Positions 24,194-33,063 of a stretch of 64,000 nt of DNA are shown piece after piece (within the stretch, counting starts at the first letter, position 1; the number at the start of each line of letters is the position of its first letter). Under the pieces are notes generated by a model that was given only the letters and a program-made list of their open reading frames with translations, searched no databases and was not told the origin of the DNA. The stretch comes from CAZVBV01 sp964509975 (GTDB lineage Bacteria; Patescibacteriota; Gracilibacteria; UBA4473): contig CAZDZO010000001.1 of NCBI GenBank assembly GCA_964509975.1, forward strand, positions 1-64,000, in the 5' to 3' direction. Position numbers and translations under genes: made by a program.

Positions 24194-25444
24194 CTAAGTT
24201 CTGATCTGAAAGATCTCTGCCGAATTTGGATTGGCAAGGAGTCTATTTTGTAAAACCTTATCGACCGTTTCTTTTGAAGCTTCTTTGAAGTTCCAGCATC
24301 GGAAGATACGAACTCTTACCTCTGTATCAAACATTGTTGAAAGCTTCTCACTAAGCGCCACCGCTGAGTCGTCTTCAAAGGGAAGGACTGCATATTTGAA
24401 TTCAACGGATCCGGATCCCGACTCAATAAGCACCTCTTTATTTGGGTTATAAATCAATCCAGATTCAAACAATTTTTTCTTGGGATCCGGATCCCCTTCA
24501 ACTTCAATTTCATACAAGAAAGATTTTTCAAATTCTATTTTTTCACCCGCAATATTGCTGGCAGTTTGTGAAACAGAAAAAGCTTCGTTATCCGTGATAA
24601 GGAGTTTCTTTTCCATCACAATCGCAACTTCTTTAAGTTCTAGAGTTGGTGTTTCTGGAACTTCAACTTTACTAAAATCTCCAATTTCAACACTTTCCGG
24701 AGAACGTCCTGCTTTAATCCATTCGTTCATTGATTTCATAATCTGGTCTCCATCACATGAAGCATAAAACCGCTCAGGATGGGGCATAATCGCACCCACT
24801 GTTCCCTCCTTGTTTACTATCATTGCGGTAGCGAAAAGAGCTCCGTTTGGAGTAATTGGAAAATTTGCGTCGACATTTCCTTCCTCATCACAGTATCGGA
24901 ACGCCACTTGACTTCCTTCTTCAAGAACTCGTAAAGCTGTTTTATCAATTGATGTGAATCGTCCTTCTCCATGTGCCACTGGCACCTTCAATAATTCTGA
25001 AACGTTATGAGAAAACGCCGTATCTTTTCGTTCTGGTTTGATATTTACCCACACATTGTAGTACCCCGTTCCGAGTACTTTTCCTTCCTTGTCTCGGCGA
25101 ACATTGTCGGCGAGCGAGAATGGCACAGGGTTGTCTCCGACCGGAATCAATCCTGATTCTACAATCATTTGAGCTCCATTACACACCCCAAGAATCACTT
25201 TTCCTTTCTTGGCTTCTTCTCGAATAGCGTCGAATATTTTTTCTCGTGCGGCAATTGATCCTGATCGTCCTCGATCTTCAAATGAAAATCCTCCAATCAA
25301 AAAATATGCATCAAAGTTTCCTATTTTTTCAATTTCGTTCCAAAGCACGAGTTCTGCTTCAAATCCATTTCTTTCTGCCGCACGAATAGATTCTGATTCG
25401 CAATTATTTCCAGGGAACGTGATAACGGCAAGTTTTGGGGTCAT
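24194..25444 (-). CDS. purQ: PurQ glutaminase fused to a PurS-like domain (FGAM synthase)
   Basis: PurQ supplies ammonia to FGAM synthase. Residues 1 to about 262 match PurQ: MTPKLAVITFPGNNCESES, the nucleophile elbow GVCNGAQ (near residue 87) and the C-terminal MPHPERF. The extra 150 residues end in VRVRIFRCWNF and NRLLANPNSAEIF, which resemble the end of PurS (family: KLLANP...). PurS is normally a separate 80-residue bridging subunit, so this looks like a PurQ-PurS fusion. Two GGATCC units lie in frame in the fused part and encode GDPDP (near 318) and SGSGS (near 344). The ATG at 25444 fits the family start; -10 TACAAT is 10 nt upstream. Confidence 0.85.
   Translation of the reverse strand: MTPKLAVITFPGNNCESESIRAAERNGFEAELVLWNEIEKIGNFDAYFLIGGFSFEDRGRSGSIAAREKIFDAIREEAKKGKVILGVCNGAQMIVESGLIPVGDNPVPFSLADNVRRDKEGKVLGTGYYNVWVNIKPERKDTAFSHNVSELLKVPVAHGEGRFTSIDKTALRVLEEGSQVAFRYCDEEGNVDANFPITPNGALFATAMIVNKEGTVGAIMPHPERFYASCDGDQIMKSMNEWIKAGRSPESVEIGDFSKVEVPETPTLELKEVAIVMEKKLLITDNEAFSVSQTASNIAGEKIEFEKSFLYEIEVEGDPDPKKKLFESGLIYNPNKEVLIESGSGSVEFKYAVLPFEDDSAVALSEKLSTMFDTEVRVRIFRCWNFKEASKETVDKVLQNRLLANPNSAEIFQIRT
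24407..24418. repeat. GGATCCGGATCC unit in purQS
   Basis: A single 12-base unit, in frame, encoding SGSG on the minus strand. A second unit lies 64 nt away at 24483-24494; together they may be a diverged or opened-up two-unit element. Confidence 0.85.
24483..24494. repeat. GGATCCGGATCC unit in purQS
   Basis: A single unit in frame, read in a different phase from the one at 24407 so that it encodes DPDP. Flanked by GG and CC bases as in the larger elements. Confidence 0.85.
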
Positions 25445-25454
25445 TTGTGAGCGA

Positions 25455-25460
25455 ATTGTA
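25455..25460 (-). promoter_or_regulatory. -10 box of purQS
   Basis: TACAAT on the minus strand, ending 10 nt before the start codon at 25444. The -35 region is A/T-rich without a clear hexamer. Confidence 0.4.
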
Positions 25461-25511
25461 AGGCAAAATGCATTTTTAAAAAAGTAAAAAATCGGTACAC
25501 TCTTCGCGCAC

Positions 25512-26558
25512 ATGGAGATAATCTTAATAGTTGTTGGGGTATTAATACTCGCTGGAATTGGGCTGGTTTTTTGGAAGCTAAATTCTTCGGGAGAAAACGG
25601 GAACCTGTTGAATGAATTAAAACAAGACCGAGAAACACGATTTCGAGAAGCCGAAAGTTTGCGAAATGAGATGAGAGAAAGTTCAAAAATACTTCGAGAA
25701 CAATTTGATCGAGTGAATAAAACGGTAGATACAAAATTATCAGACTCTTCAAAACAATTGAACGAACGACTCGATAAATCCTCTAATGTGATTGGAAATT
25801 TGCAAAAAGAACTCGGGAAAATGGGAGAAATTGGGTCAAAAATTGAAAATCTCGATAAAATCCTCCGTGCCCCAAAAGGCCGTGGTGGAATGGGAGAAGA
25901 GAGTTTGGAAGAAATTTTGCGATCAGTATTTCCAGCAAATTTATGGGAACGACAATTTAATCTTGGAACGGGACTCGTGGTAGATGCGGTTGTGAAAACT
26001 TCCAGTGGGATTATCCCTATTGATGCCAAATTTCCGCTTCCCGCATTTGAAAGAATTGTACAAGCAGAAAATGATGATGCATTGGAAAAAGCGCAGAAGG
26101 AATTTCAAAAAGATATGAAACTTCGAATTGATGAAGTTGCGAAATATATTCGTCCAGAGAAGGAAACGATGGACTTTGCAATTCTCTTTTTGCCAAACGA
26201 AAACGTGTACTACGAAGCTGCGATTCGTTCTGGGGAAATCAGTGAATACACAAAGAAAAAGAAGGTCCTCCTCACGGGGCCAAACACGATGCTCTACGTA
26301 CTTCAAATGTTATTTCAGGCGTATCAAAGTCAAGAATTCGCTCGTGAAGCACAACACGCATTGGCAGAGCTTTCAGGGGTAAAGAAGCAAGCTGAACGAC
26401 TGGATGAAGAAATTGGAGTTTTAGCAAAACACATCGGAAATGCGAACTCGAAAGTGTCTGACGTACAAGGGGAAAACATGAAACTTCAAAATCAAGTCGA
26501 ACGAGCGCAAGCGCTTGAATCCGACCTTACACAACCACAACAAGATAAACTTCTTTAA
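25512..26558 (+). CDS. rmuC: RmuC-family DNA recombination protein
   Basis: RmuC proteins limit inversions at repeats and carry a nuclease-like core. The 348-residue protein has an N-terminal membrane helix (MEIILIVVGVLILAGIGLVF), a coiled coil to about residue 115, and the RmuC core with GRGGMGEESLEEILRSVFP, VDAVVKTSSGIIPIDAKFPL and FLPNENVYYEAA. The Asp/Lys in PIDAKFPL fits a PD-(D/E)XK-like site. The purL half-gene starts 3 nt after its stop, so they form an operon. The promoter region is shared with the divergent purQS; -10 TACACT is at 25496-25501. Confidence 0.9.
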   Translation: MEIILIVVGVLILAGIGLVFWKLNSSGENGNLLNELKQDRETRFREAESLRNEMRESSKILREQFDRVNKTVDTKLSDSSKQLNERLDKSSNVIGNLQKELGKMGEIGSKIENLDKILRAPKGRGGMGEESLEEILRSVFPANLWERQFNLGTGLVVDAVVKTSSGIIPIDAKFPLPAFERIVQAENDDALEKAQKEFQKDMKLRIDEVAKYIRPEKETMDFAILFLPNENVYYEAAIRSGEISEYTKKKKVLLTGPNTMLYVLQMLFQAYQSQEFAREAQHALAELSGVKKQAERLDEEIGVLAKHIGNANSKVSDVQGENMKLQNQVERAQALESDLTQPQQDKLL

Positions 26559-26561
26559 AAT

Positions 26562-27845
26562 ATGAATCTCGATTTCACCGGATCCGACGCAGCTGAACTC
26601 TTGAAAAAACACAACATTGCCCTAAAACTTTCCGAGGCTTTGGACTTACAAAAACAACTCGGTCGACCAATGACACTCACCGAGGCAACTATTTTTGGAA
26701 TTCAATTGTCCGAACATTGTTCGTACAAAAGTTCTGGAAAGTTTTTGAAAACATTGCCCACCAAGGGACCGAGTGTGATCTTGGGACCAGCGGAGGATTC
26801 TGGAATTGTGAAAGTCTTTGAAGAAAACGGGGAAAATTATGCGATTGCGGTATCACATGAATCACACAACCACCCCAGTCAAATCGTACCGTACGAAGGT
26901 GCTGCAACGGGAGTCGGAGGGATTGTCCGTGACATTTTGTGCATGGGAGCACGTCCGGTAGGAACACTGGATTCTTTGAGATTTGGAGATCCTAAAAAAA
27001 ACCTGCAAAAAAATATTGCGGCTGTAGCCGTGGAAGGAATCGCCGGATATGGAAATCCGCTCGGCGTTCCTAATGCGGGAGGAGATGTGTTCTTCGATAA
27101 AAACTTTGATGAAAACTGTCTGGTCAATGTGACGGCGATGGGCGTTTTGCGCGAATCTGATTTGATTCATTCCTACGTGCCACAATGTGCGGCTGAAGAG
27201 AAATGGGATTTGCTTATTGTGGGAAAACCAACTGATAATTCTGGATTTGGAGGGGCGAGTTTTGCCTCCGATACCTTTGAAGAAGATGATGATATGGAAA
27301 GCAAAAAAGCGGCAGTTCAAGAGCCGAACCCGTTTTTGGAACGACATCTTGTGGCATCATTTCTCGATCTTTTTGAAACACTCAAGAAAGAAGGAACCTT
27401 TGATAAATTTGCGTGTAAAGACTTGGGCGCCGGAGGCGTGGTATGTGCAACAGTTGAAATCGTCGACAGTGCAGGATTTGGAGCTGATGTCTGCATGGAC
27501 AAACTCCACACAGTGGGAGATTCCCCTCCTCATGTGGTAGCTTGCAGTGAAACGCAGGAACGATTTTGCGTTGCCTGTCACCCTGATCTCACAGGACAAA
27601 TTCTCGACCACTTCAATAAAAAATGGGAACTCGGAAAAGTCGCGGCCAATGCTGGTGCTTCGGTTGTTGGAACGGTACGAGCTGATGGCAAGTACATCGT
27701 TAAATATGGGGACGAAGTGCTCTGTGATGCACCGGCAAGCATGGTGACCGAGGGAATTACGTACGATCGTGAATACGAAATTCCAAAGATTGTAGAGAAA
27801 AAAACAGAAGTAACGTTTGAGAACGGGGAGATTGTTTTCTCTTAA
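26562..27845 (+). CDS. purL: FGAM synthase PurL, N-terminal half only
   Basis: PurL makes FGAM from FGAR, ATP and ammonia. The 427-residue product covers only the first of the two tandem AIRS modules of a normal PurL (about 740 residues): LSEHCSYKSSGKFLKTLPT, SHESHNHPSQIVPYEGAATG, GDPKKN and a first AIRS_C domain with KDLGAGGVVCATVEI. It ends with YEIPKIVEKK and a clean stop. I find no second half in the window. The downstream 255 nt hold only palindromic repeats. Either the other half is a separate gene elsewhere, or the gene is truncated. It is co-transcribed with rmuC; the matching purQS is divergent, 1 kb away. Confidence 0.85.
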   Translation: MNLDFTGSDAAELLKKHNIALKLSEALDLQKQLGRPMTLTEATIFGIQLSEHCSYKSSGKFLKTLPTKGPSVILGPAEDSGIVKVFEENGENYAIAVSHESHNHPSQIVPYEGAATGVGGIVRDILCMGARPVGTLDSLRFGDPKKNLQKNIAAVAVEGIAGYGNPLGVPNAGGDVFFDKNFDENCLVNVTAMGVLRESDLIHSYVPQCAAEEKWDLLIVGKPTDNSGFGGASFASDTFEEDDDMESKKAAVQEPNPFLERHLVASFLDLFETLKKEGTFDKFACKDLGAGGVVCATVEIVDSAGFGADVCMDKLHTVGDSPPHVVACSETQERFCVACHPDLTGQILDHFNKKWELGKVAANAGASVVGTVRADGKYIVKYGDEVLCDAPASMVTEGITYDREYEIPKIVEKKTEVTFENGEIVFS

Positions 27846-27856
27846 AAAAATACTTT

Positions 27857-28060
27857 GTCATCCTGGAATTATTTTTGTCATGCCGGAATCCTCTTCGAGC
27901 CTGAGCATTCATTTTTCCCCTCAGAGCCGATGGCCGGAGGGATATCCGGTATCCAGCTATTACAAACACGCCTTGAAAAAGATTCAAAGTAATTTCAAAA
28001 ACTTATTTTTTATGGCTGGGTCCCGGATATTCTTGCAGAATTCCGGGATGACGGGAGCAA
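27857..28060. repeat. GTCATCC/CCGGAAT-type dispersed repeats
   Basis: The stretch between the half purL and the next gene holds several GTCATCC or GTCATGCC starts followed by CCGGAAT, and a TCCCGGATATTCTTGCAGAA type hairpin ending CCGGGATGACGGG. These are intergenic palindromic repeats of a common bacterial type. I see no gene in 27846-28100. Confidence 0.6.
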
Positions 28061-28064
28061 GCAA

Positions 28065-28092
28065 TTGATAATTATCGATTAATCTCTACACT
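28065..28092 (+). promoter_or_regulatory. Promoter of the gene at 28101
   Basis: TTGATA (28065-28070), 16 nt, TACACT (28087-28092), then 8 nt to the ATG at 28101. Confidence 0.7.
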
Positions 28093-28100
28093 CCAAAACG

Positions 28101-28748
28101 ATGTCACATACCTTTTGGAGTCATGATTTTGGAGCCTTTGTCTTTGGACGGGTAGTTTTAAAAATAGATCCTCAAGCACAACTCGAATTATGCGTTTCGC
28201 AGACTGGTAAAAAAAAGGGGATGAGTGAAAGTGATTTTTGGGAAAAGGGGGTTGGAGAAATTGCGAAATCCCAAACTCGATTTGGACGCGTGAGCCTCTT
28301 CTTTGATCGTGGAAACAAGGAAGCTGAATCCTTTTGCAAAGAGGTTGCAAAAACGAAATTAGAATATTCACCAAGCGAAACTAAACGCTCTGAAAAAACA
28401 CTTCAGCTCACACCATTTCAAACACAAGCCCTTTGCCTTTTGGCAAATGAAGGATTGTCTGACAGTGTGGAATTTAGACGTCTTGCACGAAAATTCATCC
28501 GTCCTGCGAAACATGCCCATTGTGACACGATCTTTTTTCTCGATGCTATTCTGGGCGAAGAAAAGACGCGAAAAATCCTCCAGCACATTGCTGGAACACA
28601 AATTAAACTCTTTTTTCCAGATGATTTCATGGGGAAAGGGAAGCCTTCGGCAACAAAAACACGAGATATAAAAATTGAAAGTGAAGATGATACAGAGTTT
28701 ACTAAAGAAATCGCCGAAAAAATCCTTCGAACGAAACTGAAGAACTAG
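28101..28748 (+). CDS. Hypothetical protein, 215 residues
   Basis: I do not recognise it. The N-terminal half is beta-rich (FWSHDFGAFVFGRVVLKID), the middle is helical (FQTQALCLLANEGLSDSV) and the C-terminus is acidic then basic. No signal peptide or membrane segment is visible, so it is probably cytosolic. The gene stands alone between repeat-rich gaps and has a good promoter with an 8-nt distance to the start codon. Confidence 0.65.
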   Translation: MSHTFWSHDFGAFVFGRVVLKIDPQAQLELCVSQTGKKKGMSESDFWEKGVGEIAKSQTRFGRVSLFFDRGNKEAESFCKEVAKTKLEYSPSETKRSEKTLQLTPFQTQALCLLANEGLSDSVEFRRLARKFIRPAKHAHCDTIFFLDAILGEEKTRKILQHIAGTQIKLFFPDDFMGKGKPSATKTRDIKIESEDDTEFTKEIAEKILRTKLKN

Positions 28749-28767
28749 TACCACTTCCTTATCTCGA

Positions 28768-28926
28768 TTTGTCATCCCGACCATAGTGGAGGGATCCCTT
28801 AATCTGCAAATATTTTAATAACTATCTTTCACACAGGATTCAAAATTTTTGTCATTCATTAGTTCAAACTGGAGAATTGGAAGGGATTCCTCTGTTCCGC
28901 TATGCTTCAATCGGAATGACAAAAGG
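28768..28926. repeat. GTCAT-bounded palindromic repeat
   Basis: The gap between 28748 and the pilB promoter contains GTCATCCCGACC with GGAGGGATCCC, and a longer element that begins GTCATTCATTAG and ends CGGAATGAC. Terminal GTCAT/ATGAC inverted repeats are the shape of a small miniature inverted-repeat element. I see no gene here. Confidence 0.5.
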
Positions 28927-28970
28927 TTTTTTCTTTTGAGTGACAAAAACTCATAATACGCAATTTATCA

Positions 28971-28999
28971 TTGATAATTCTCCTTTTTTGTGGTATGAT
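28971..28999 (+). promoter_or_regulatory. Promoter of pilB
   Basis: TTGATA, 17 nt, TATGAT in the context GTGGTATGATTAGGAGATGG, almost identical to the promoter at 16527-16555. The ATG at 29006 follows 6 nt after the -10. Confidence 0.88.
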
Positions 29000-29005
29000 T
29001 AGGAG

Positions 29006-30634
29006 ATGGGATCACCTCAATCTGGATTTCTAGAAAATATCGACCGCGAGTTCGAAGAACGCGAGGTTGAAAAAAAATCGCGTGAACTTGGACTTGGATA
29101 TGTTGATTTTACGAAATTCACAGCCAATCCTGATGTTTTGAAACTTGTTTCTTTTGAAGAAGCGAAAGGCACAAACACCTTTCCACTTTTAAAAAAGGGA
29201 AAAGTACTTCGTATTGCCGTTACTCATCCTGACGAAGAAAAAACGAAATCTTTCTTAAAATCTCTTGTTCAAAAAGGGTTTACTCCTGATACCTATCTTT
29301 GTTCTATTAGCGGACTCACCGAAGCACTCAAATCGTACGATTCTGATTTTTTGCAAAAGAAAGAAGTGGAGAGAAAAACTAATTTCGAAGAAAAAACCGA
29401 AGCTAATCTCAAAGAAAAAATCAAAGACTTGTCGGATCTCGAACAAAAACTCGACACGTTACATGCTGAAACAGCACTCAGTGAAATTGAAGTATCAGCC
29501 ATTAATACTGGTGCTTCCGATATCCATTTTCAGCCTAGTAAAAAGAATGTCGAGCTCCGATTTAGAATCGATGGAGTATTGCACGACGTGCTTTCGATGT
29601 CAGCAGAGACGGCTAAAAAAATCGTAACTCGCATCAAGTACGAGGCAAAAATGAAGTCTAATATTTCGAATATTCCTCAGGATGGACATCGAAGTTTCGA
29701 AGTAAATGGACGTTCTGTTGATTTGAGAATTTCGACACTGCCTACACCTTTCGGTGAATCTGTGGTGATGCGTATTTTGGATGCCAGTCGGGGAATCAAA
29801 AGCTTTACCGAACTTGGGTTCTCGGTACACGCAAAAGATAAAATTGAAAAAGCACTTGAAGAAAAAACTGGATTAATTTTAGTTACTGGACCAACAGGAA
29901 GTGGAAAAACAACTACACTCTATTCCATGTTGGCACAGTTAAATTTACCAGACAGAAAGATTGTAACTCTAGAGGATCCTATTGAATATCACCTTGAAGG
30001 TATCTCCCAATCTCAAGTAGACGAGGAACGGGAGTATAATTTTGAAAATGGATTTGCCGCTCTTTTACGACATGATCCAGATGTCATTCTCGTAGGAGAA
30101 ATCCGAAGTCATGATACAGCCCACTTGGCATCTGAAGCCTCTCTCACTGGACATATTGTACTGAGTTCTCTTCATACCAATTCTGCTGTTGGGTCCATCT
30201 CAAGACTTCGAAATTTGGGAATGGAAAACTTTAATATTGCACCAACTATTGATGCCGTCTTCGCACAACGACTGATACGAAAAATCTGTCCACATTGTGC
30301 TTCAAAAATTACACTTCCTGAAAATCCAAAAGTAAAAACGGCACTCGAAAATATCAAAAAGGCTTTTCCGGAAACTCAAATTCCAACGGAAATTCCAAAA
30401 GCGGTCGGTTGTGAAAAGTGTTCACAAACAGGTTATAAAAACCGAATCGCTATTTGCGAAGCATTTCTCATGACCGATGAAATACGAAAAATGATTTTAG
30501 AAGAAAAGTCAGAAATTGACATTCTCGATACGTTACGAAAAAAAGATCAGTTTGTTTCGCTCTTTGAAGACGGACTTTTGAAAGTCTTGAACGGAGACAC
30601 GACCCTCGAAGAACTTTTCCGAGTAACCAGCTAA
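29006..30634 (+). CDS. pilB: Type IV pilus extension ATPase PilB (GspE family)
   Basis: PilB powers pilus assembly at the inner membrane. The 542-residue protein has a T2SSE N-terminal domain (to about residue 110), then the ATPase core with GASDIHFQP, Walker A GPTGSGKTT (near 295), LEDPIEYHLEGISQSQV, Walker B RHDPDVILVGEIRS (near 356) and the His box SLHTNSAV. A CxxC pair (CPHC near 429, CEKC near 471) forms the usual zinc site. Three pseudopilin genes lie 4.5 kb away (35121-37229); pilC, pilT and pilD are not in the window. It has its own leaderless-type promoter. Confidence 0.92.
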   Translation: MGSPQSGFLENIDREFEEREVEKKSRELGLGYVDFTKFTANPDVLKLVSFEEAKGTNTFPLLKKGKVLRIAVTHPDEEKTKSFLKSLVQKGFTPDTYLCSISGLTEALKSYDSDFLQKKEVERKTNFEEKTEANLKEKIKDLSDLEQKLDTLHAETALSEIEVSAINTGASDIHFQPSKKNVELRFRIDGVLHDVLSMSAETAKKIVTRIKYEAKMKSNISNIPQDGHRSFEVNGRSVDLRISTLPTPFGESVVMRILDASRGIKSFTELGFSVHAKDKIEKALEEKTGLILVTGPTGSGKTTTLYSMLAQLNLPDRKIVTLEDPIEYHLEGISQSQVDEEREYNFENGFAALLRHDPDVILVGEIRSHDTAHLASEASLTGHIVLSSLHTNSAVGSISRLRNLGMENFNIAPTIDAVFAQRLIRKICPHCASKITLPENPKVKTALENIKKAFPETQIPTEIPKAVGCEKCSQTGYKNRIAICEAFLMTDEIRKMILEEKSEIDILDTLRKKDQFVSLFEDGLLKVLNGDTTLEELFRVTS

Positions 30635-30736
30635 TGAAATTTTCGATTTCAGATTTCCGATTTAAAGTCTTTTGGTTTTTTAATTCTCCGACTTTTTGAC
30701 TTTTCAACTTGTTTAAAAAGATGATAATACTTCCCG

Positions 30737-31615
30737 ATGGAAGGATTACTTGTGGTAGCACTCTTTTGGGAACAGATCATAGAAGCACAATCGTCGCCTC
30801 ATGTTCGACCGGCGCCAACCGCTGTTATATCTCAAGAAATTGTAGAAAAAAATCCAAACTACTTTTCTGAACCAAAGACGAAAAATGAAAAAAATAGAGA
30901 TTTTTTTATGAGTTTGTCTTTCAAAAAAAATTCTGCTCCGTCTCAAAAACCCGAAGCAACACTCATATTTGCACCTCATCCAGACGATGAAATTTTGTGT
31001 TGTTCAAATTTAATTTCAGAAAAAATTAAAAACAAGGAGAATGTAAAAATAATTTTTACAACCAATGGCGATGGACTTGAGAATAGTAATTATGAAAAAG
31101 CACGTGAATATGGACGATTGAGAAAAGATGAATCTAAAAAAGCTTCTTTTTATTTAGGACTTGAAAAATCAGATCTCTTTTTTCTAAATTTCCCTGACGG
31201 GCAACTCCATCAACTTGATATAGTTGAACAAGTACGAAGCAAATTTACCGATCAAAATAAAAGTCTCGGTGGACAGGCTTTTCCTTATTCTCCGTACACG
31301 AGACAACGTTTGAAACAAAATTTCGGAGAACTTCTCAAGCGCTGGAACGCAACAGAGGTCTACATTCCTTCTCTACAGGATAATCATGCTGACCACCGTG
31401 TAACCGCACAACTCGTTCGAGAGGTGCTCAATGAACGAGAACTCGCTCCACAAATTCACACGTATCGTGTTCATGGAATGGCACTCAAACCAAATGGGCA
31501 CACTGTAAACGAACAAAAACTTAAACTTATTCGCCTCTTTAAATCTCAATTTTGGACACCTGCACATACGCAATTCATGGAACAGTTTGCGAAGATGGAG
31601 GAAATTTTTGAATAG
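30737..31615 (+). CDS. PIG-L (LmbE-like) family N-deacetylase
   Basis: The 292-residue protein has the zinc-binding HPDDE motif (near residue 80, in FAPHPDDEILCCSNL) and the distal DNHADHRV motif (near 215). PIG-L enzymes remove acetyl groups from GlcNAc-linked substrates in surface polysaccharide or thiol synthesis. The N-terminal hydrophobic stretch (MEGLLVVALFWEQIIEA) may be an anchor. There is no neighbouring glycosyltransferase, so the substrate is unknown. A perfect bidirectional terminator follows. Confidence 0.85.
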   Translation: MEGLLVVALFWEQIIEAQSSPHVRPAPTAVISQEIVEKNPNYFSEPKTKNEKNRDFFMSLSFKKNSAPSQKPEATLIFAPHPDDEILCCSNLISEKIKNKENVKIIFTTNGDGLENSNYEKAREYGRLRKDESKKASFYLGLEKSDLFFLNFPDGQLHQLDIVEQVRSKFTDQNKSLGGQAFPYSPYTRQRLKQNFGELLKRWNATEVYIPSLQDNHADHRVTAQLVREVLNERELAPQIHTYRVHGMALKPNGHTVNEQKLKLIRLFKSQFWTPAHTQFMEQFAKMEEIFE

Positions 31616-31617
31616 CG

Positions 31618-31648
31618 TAAAGACAGGAATAAATTATTCCTGCCTTTA
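31618..31648. terminator. Bidirectional terminator after the PIG-L gene
   Basis: CAGGAATAA and TTATTCCTG form a 9-bp perfect hairpin, flanked by AAAG and CTTT. It lies between convergent genes (stop codons at 31615 and 31670). Confidence 0.7.
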
Positions 31649-31669
31649 GATTTCTGTTTTGTGGAAAAT

Positions 31670-31990
31670 TTAATTTTCCTTTTTTAAACTTTTCACTAGA
31701 GACGTTACTATCTCCTTGGCCTCTGGTTCTGTTAATGGAAAAGCACTTCCATTTTTTAATACTGCAACAGCACTTGTGTCTTCGATATTATCAAAATCAT
31801 CGATAAACTCCTTGTGGACTATAACTTGCTGAAAATCCCCGTCAAAAACTCTTCTAAATCCTAAAAGTTTTTCTAAGTGAATCTCAAGTTTCCACTCTCT
31901 TGTTGCTAAATTCTTGCTAACATCTCCGGCTCCCTGTGGAATCGGAAGTTCTTCCAAAAGCTCAAAAAGCTTTTTAATCACATCTGTCAT
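31670..31990 (-). CDS. Hypothetical protein, 106 residues
   Basis: No recognised family. The sequence has mixed helices and strands, a conserved-looking segment VIVHKEFIDDFDNIEDTSAVAVLK, and no signal peptide. It is isolated on the minus strand between a terminator and a gene-free 248-nt stretch. Confidence 0.55.
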   Translation of the reverse strand: MTDVIKKLFELLEELPIPQGAGDVSKNLATREWKLEIHLEKLLGFRRVFDGDFQQVIVHKEFIDDFDNIEDTSAVAVLKNGSAFPLTEPEAKEIVTSLVKSLKKEN

Positions 31991-32202
31991 AGGTACTCTA
32001 TTTTAGTTTGAAAAATAAAAAAAGAATCCACTTTGAATCCTCATACTTCCCTCCGAAAAAAGAGAAATAGGAGAACCCAAAGCATTAATTTTTTCCGACA
32101 AATCAAACAACCAAGAATTGTATCGTTCCTATGAGAAGAAGATAAAATTCATGAATCCACTCTACTCGGGAAATGACTTTTGTCAATGGTGGGGTACTTC
32201 AA

Positions 32203-32229
32203 AGAGAGCATTGCGACGCAATACTCTCT
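32203..32229. terminator. Hairpin after the gene at 32238
   Basis: AGAGAG/CTCTCT and ATTGC/GCAAT pair around a GAC loop with one mismatch. On the minus strand it starts 9 nt after the stop codon of the 247-residue protein. The T-run is short. The remaining part of 31991-32237 shows nothing I can name. Confidence 0.5.
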
Positions 32230-32237
32230 CTGTTCTT

Positions 32238-32981
32238 TTAAGCAGGAACGGAAACTTTCTTCTGTTTTTTGAATAATTGTTTTTCAAGTGACACAATCAT
32301 CTCCTCTCTCAATTCATCATTTGCTGCGTGGGCATCATCACCAACAAGTTGCGTATTTTTGTCACTATAAAAATAAACTGATCCTTTTATTCTTCTACTT
32401 TCTTCGTACCGCAATACCACAATTGTTCTCTCTTTTTCTTTATGAGAGACCTCACAATACCAATTTTCTGAAATCTCCTGATCACTTTCTTTGCAAAGTT
32501 TAAACACCTCTGCTTGTATTTTTATGAGTCGCAATTCATCAACTTTGCCAAGTGCAAGTGTAGCATTTTGATGCTTTGGAATTTTTCTCCTTGGCACTTT
32601 TACTTCCTCGACAGATGCAACTCCTTTCCCTTTTTTTCGGTGTTCACTGGATTTTGCTCGATAAGCCTTAATCGCTTTTTGAAGAGCGATTTTTCGTTGG
32701 TTTTCGTCATTCCAGGGTTTTCCATTGAATAAAATAGAAATGTCGGTTTTTCCTCTTTGAACAGATATTTTTATTTCAGGCACCTTTCGATGTTTGTTCC
32801 CCGGAATAAAAAATTCCACGAAATCACTCTCGTTTGAGGCAGAAATTTTAATATCTCCCTTTAGTTTTTTTACACTTGGAAAATGTTCATGATTGATCAT
32901 TTCCAAAAAACTCTGTTCACCTTTCGATGAGGTTGGAGCAGGTGCACAATCGGCATCACCCTCTGAAGTTTTTTTCGTCAT
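32238..32981 (-). CDS. Hypothetical charged protein, 247 residues
   Basis: I do not recognise it. The protein starts with a flexible acidic stretch (TKKTSEGDADCAPAPTSS), has two beta-rich segments (KLKGDIKISASNESDFVEFF and RTIVVLRYEESRRIKGSVYF) separated by a basic helix-rich linker (KAIKAYRAKSSEHRKKGKG), and ends in a basic tail. It may have a duplicated alpha-beta domain. No membrane segment. Possibly cytosolic or nucleic-acid binding, but this is a guess. Confidence 0.6.
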   Translation of the reverse strand: MTKKTSEGDADCAPAPTSSKGEQSFLEMINHEHFPSVKKLKGDIKISASNESDFVEFFIPGNKHRKVPEIKISVQRGKTDISILFNGKPWNDENQRKIALQKAIKAYRAKSSEHRKKGKGVASVEEVKVPRRKIPKHQNATLALGKVDELRLIKIQAEVFKLCKESDQEISENWYCEVSHKEKERTIVVLRYEESRRIKGSVYFYSDKNTQLVGDDAHAANDELREEMIVSLEKQLFKKQKKVSVPA

Positions 32982-33063
32982 ACTTCTTTCAATTTTTAAT
33001 TAAAAAATAATTAATGATTTATCTTTGTCTTTCGTCCGGACCGCGGACTTATATTTCGATAAA

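Noticed and set aside
24194..26029. Long 611-codon frame for purQ
   Set aside because: The first 195 codons run antisense to rmuC; the family start MTPKLAVITFPG is at 25444.
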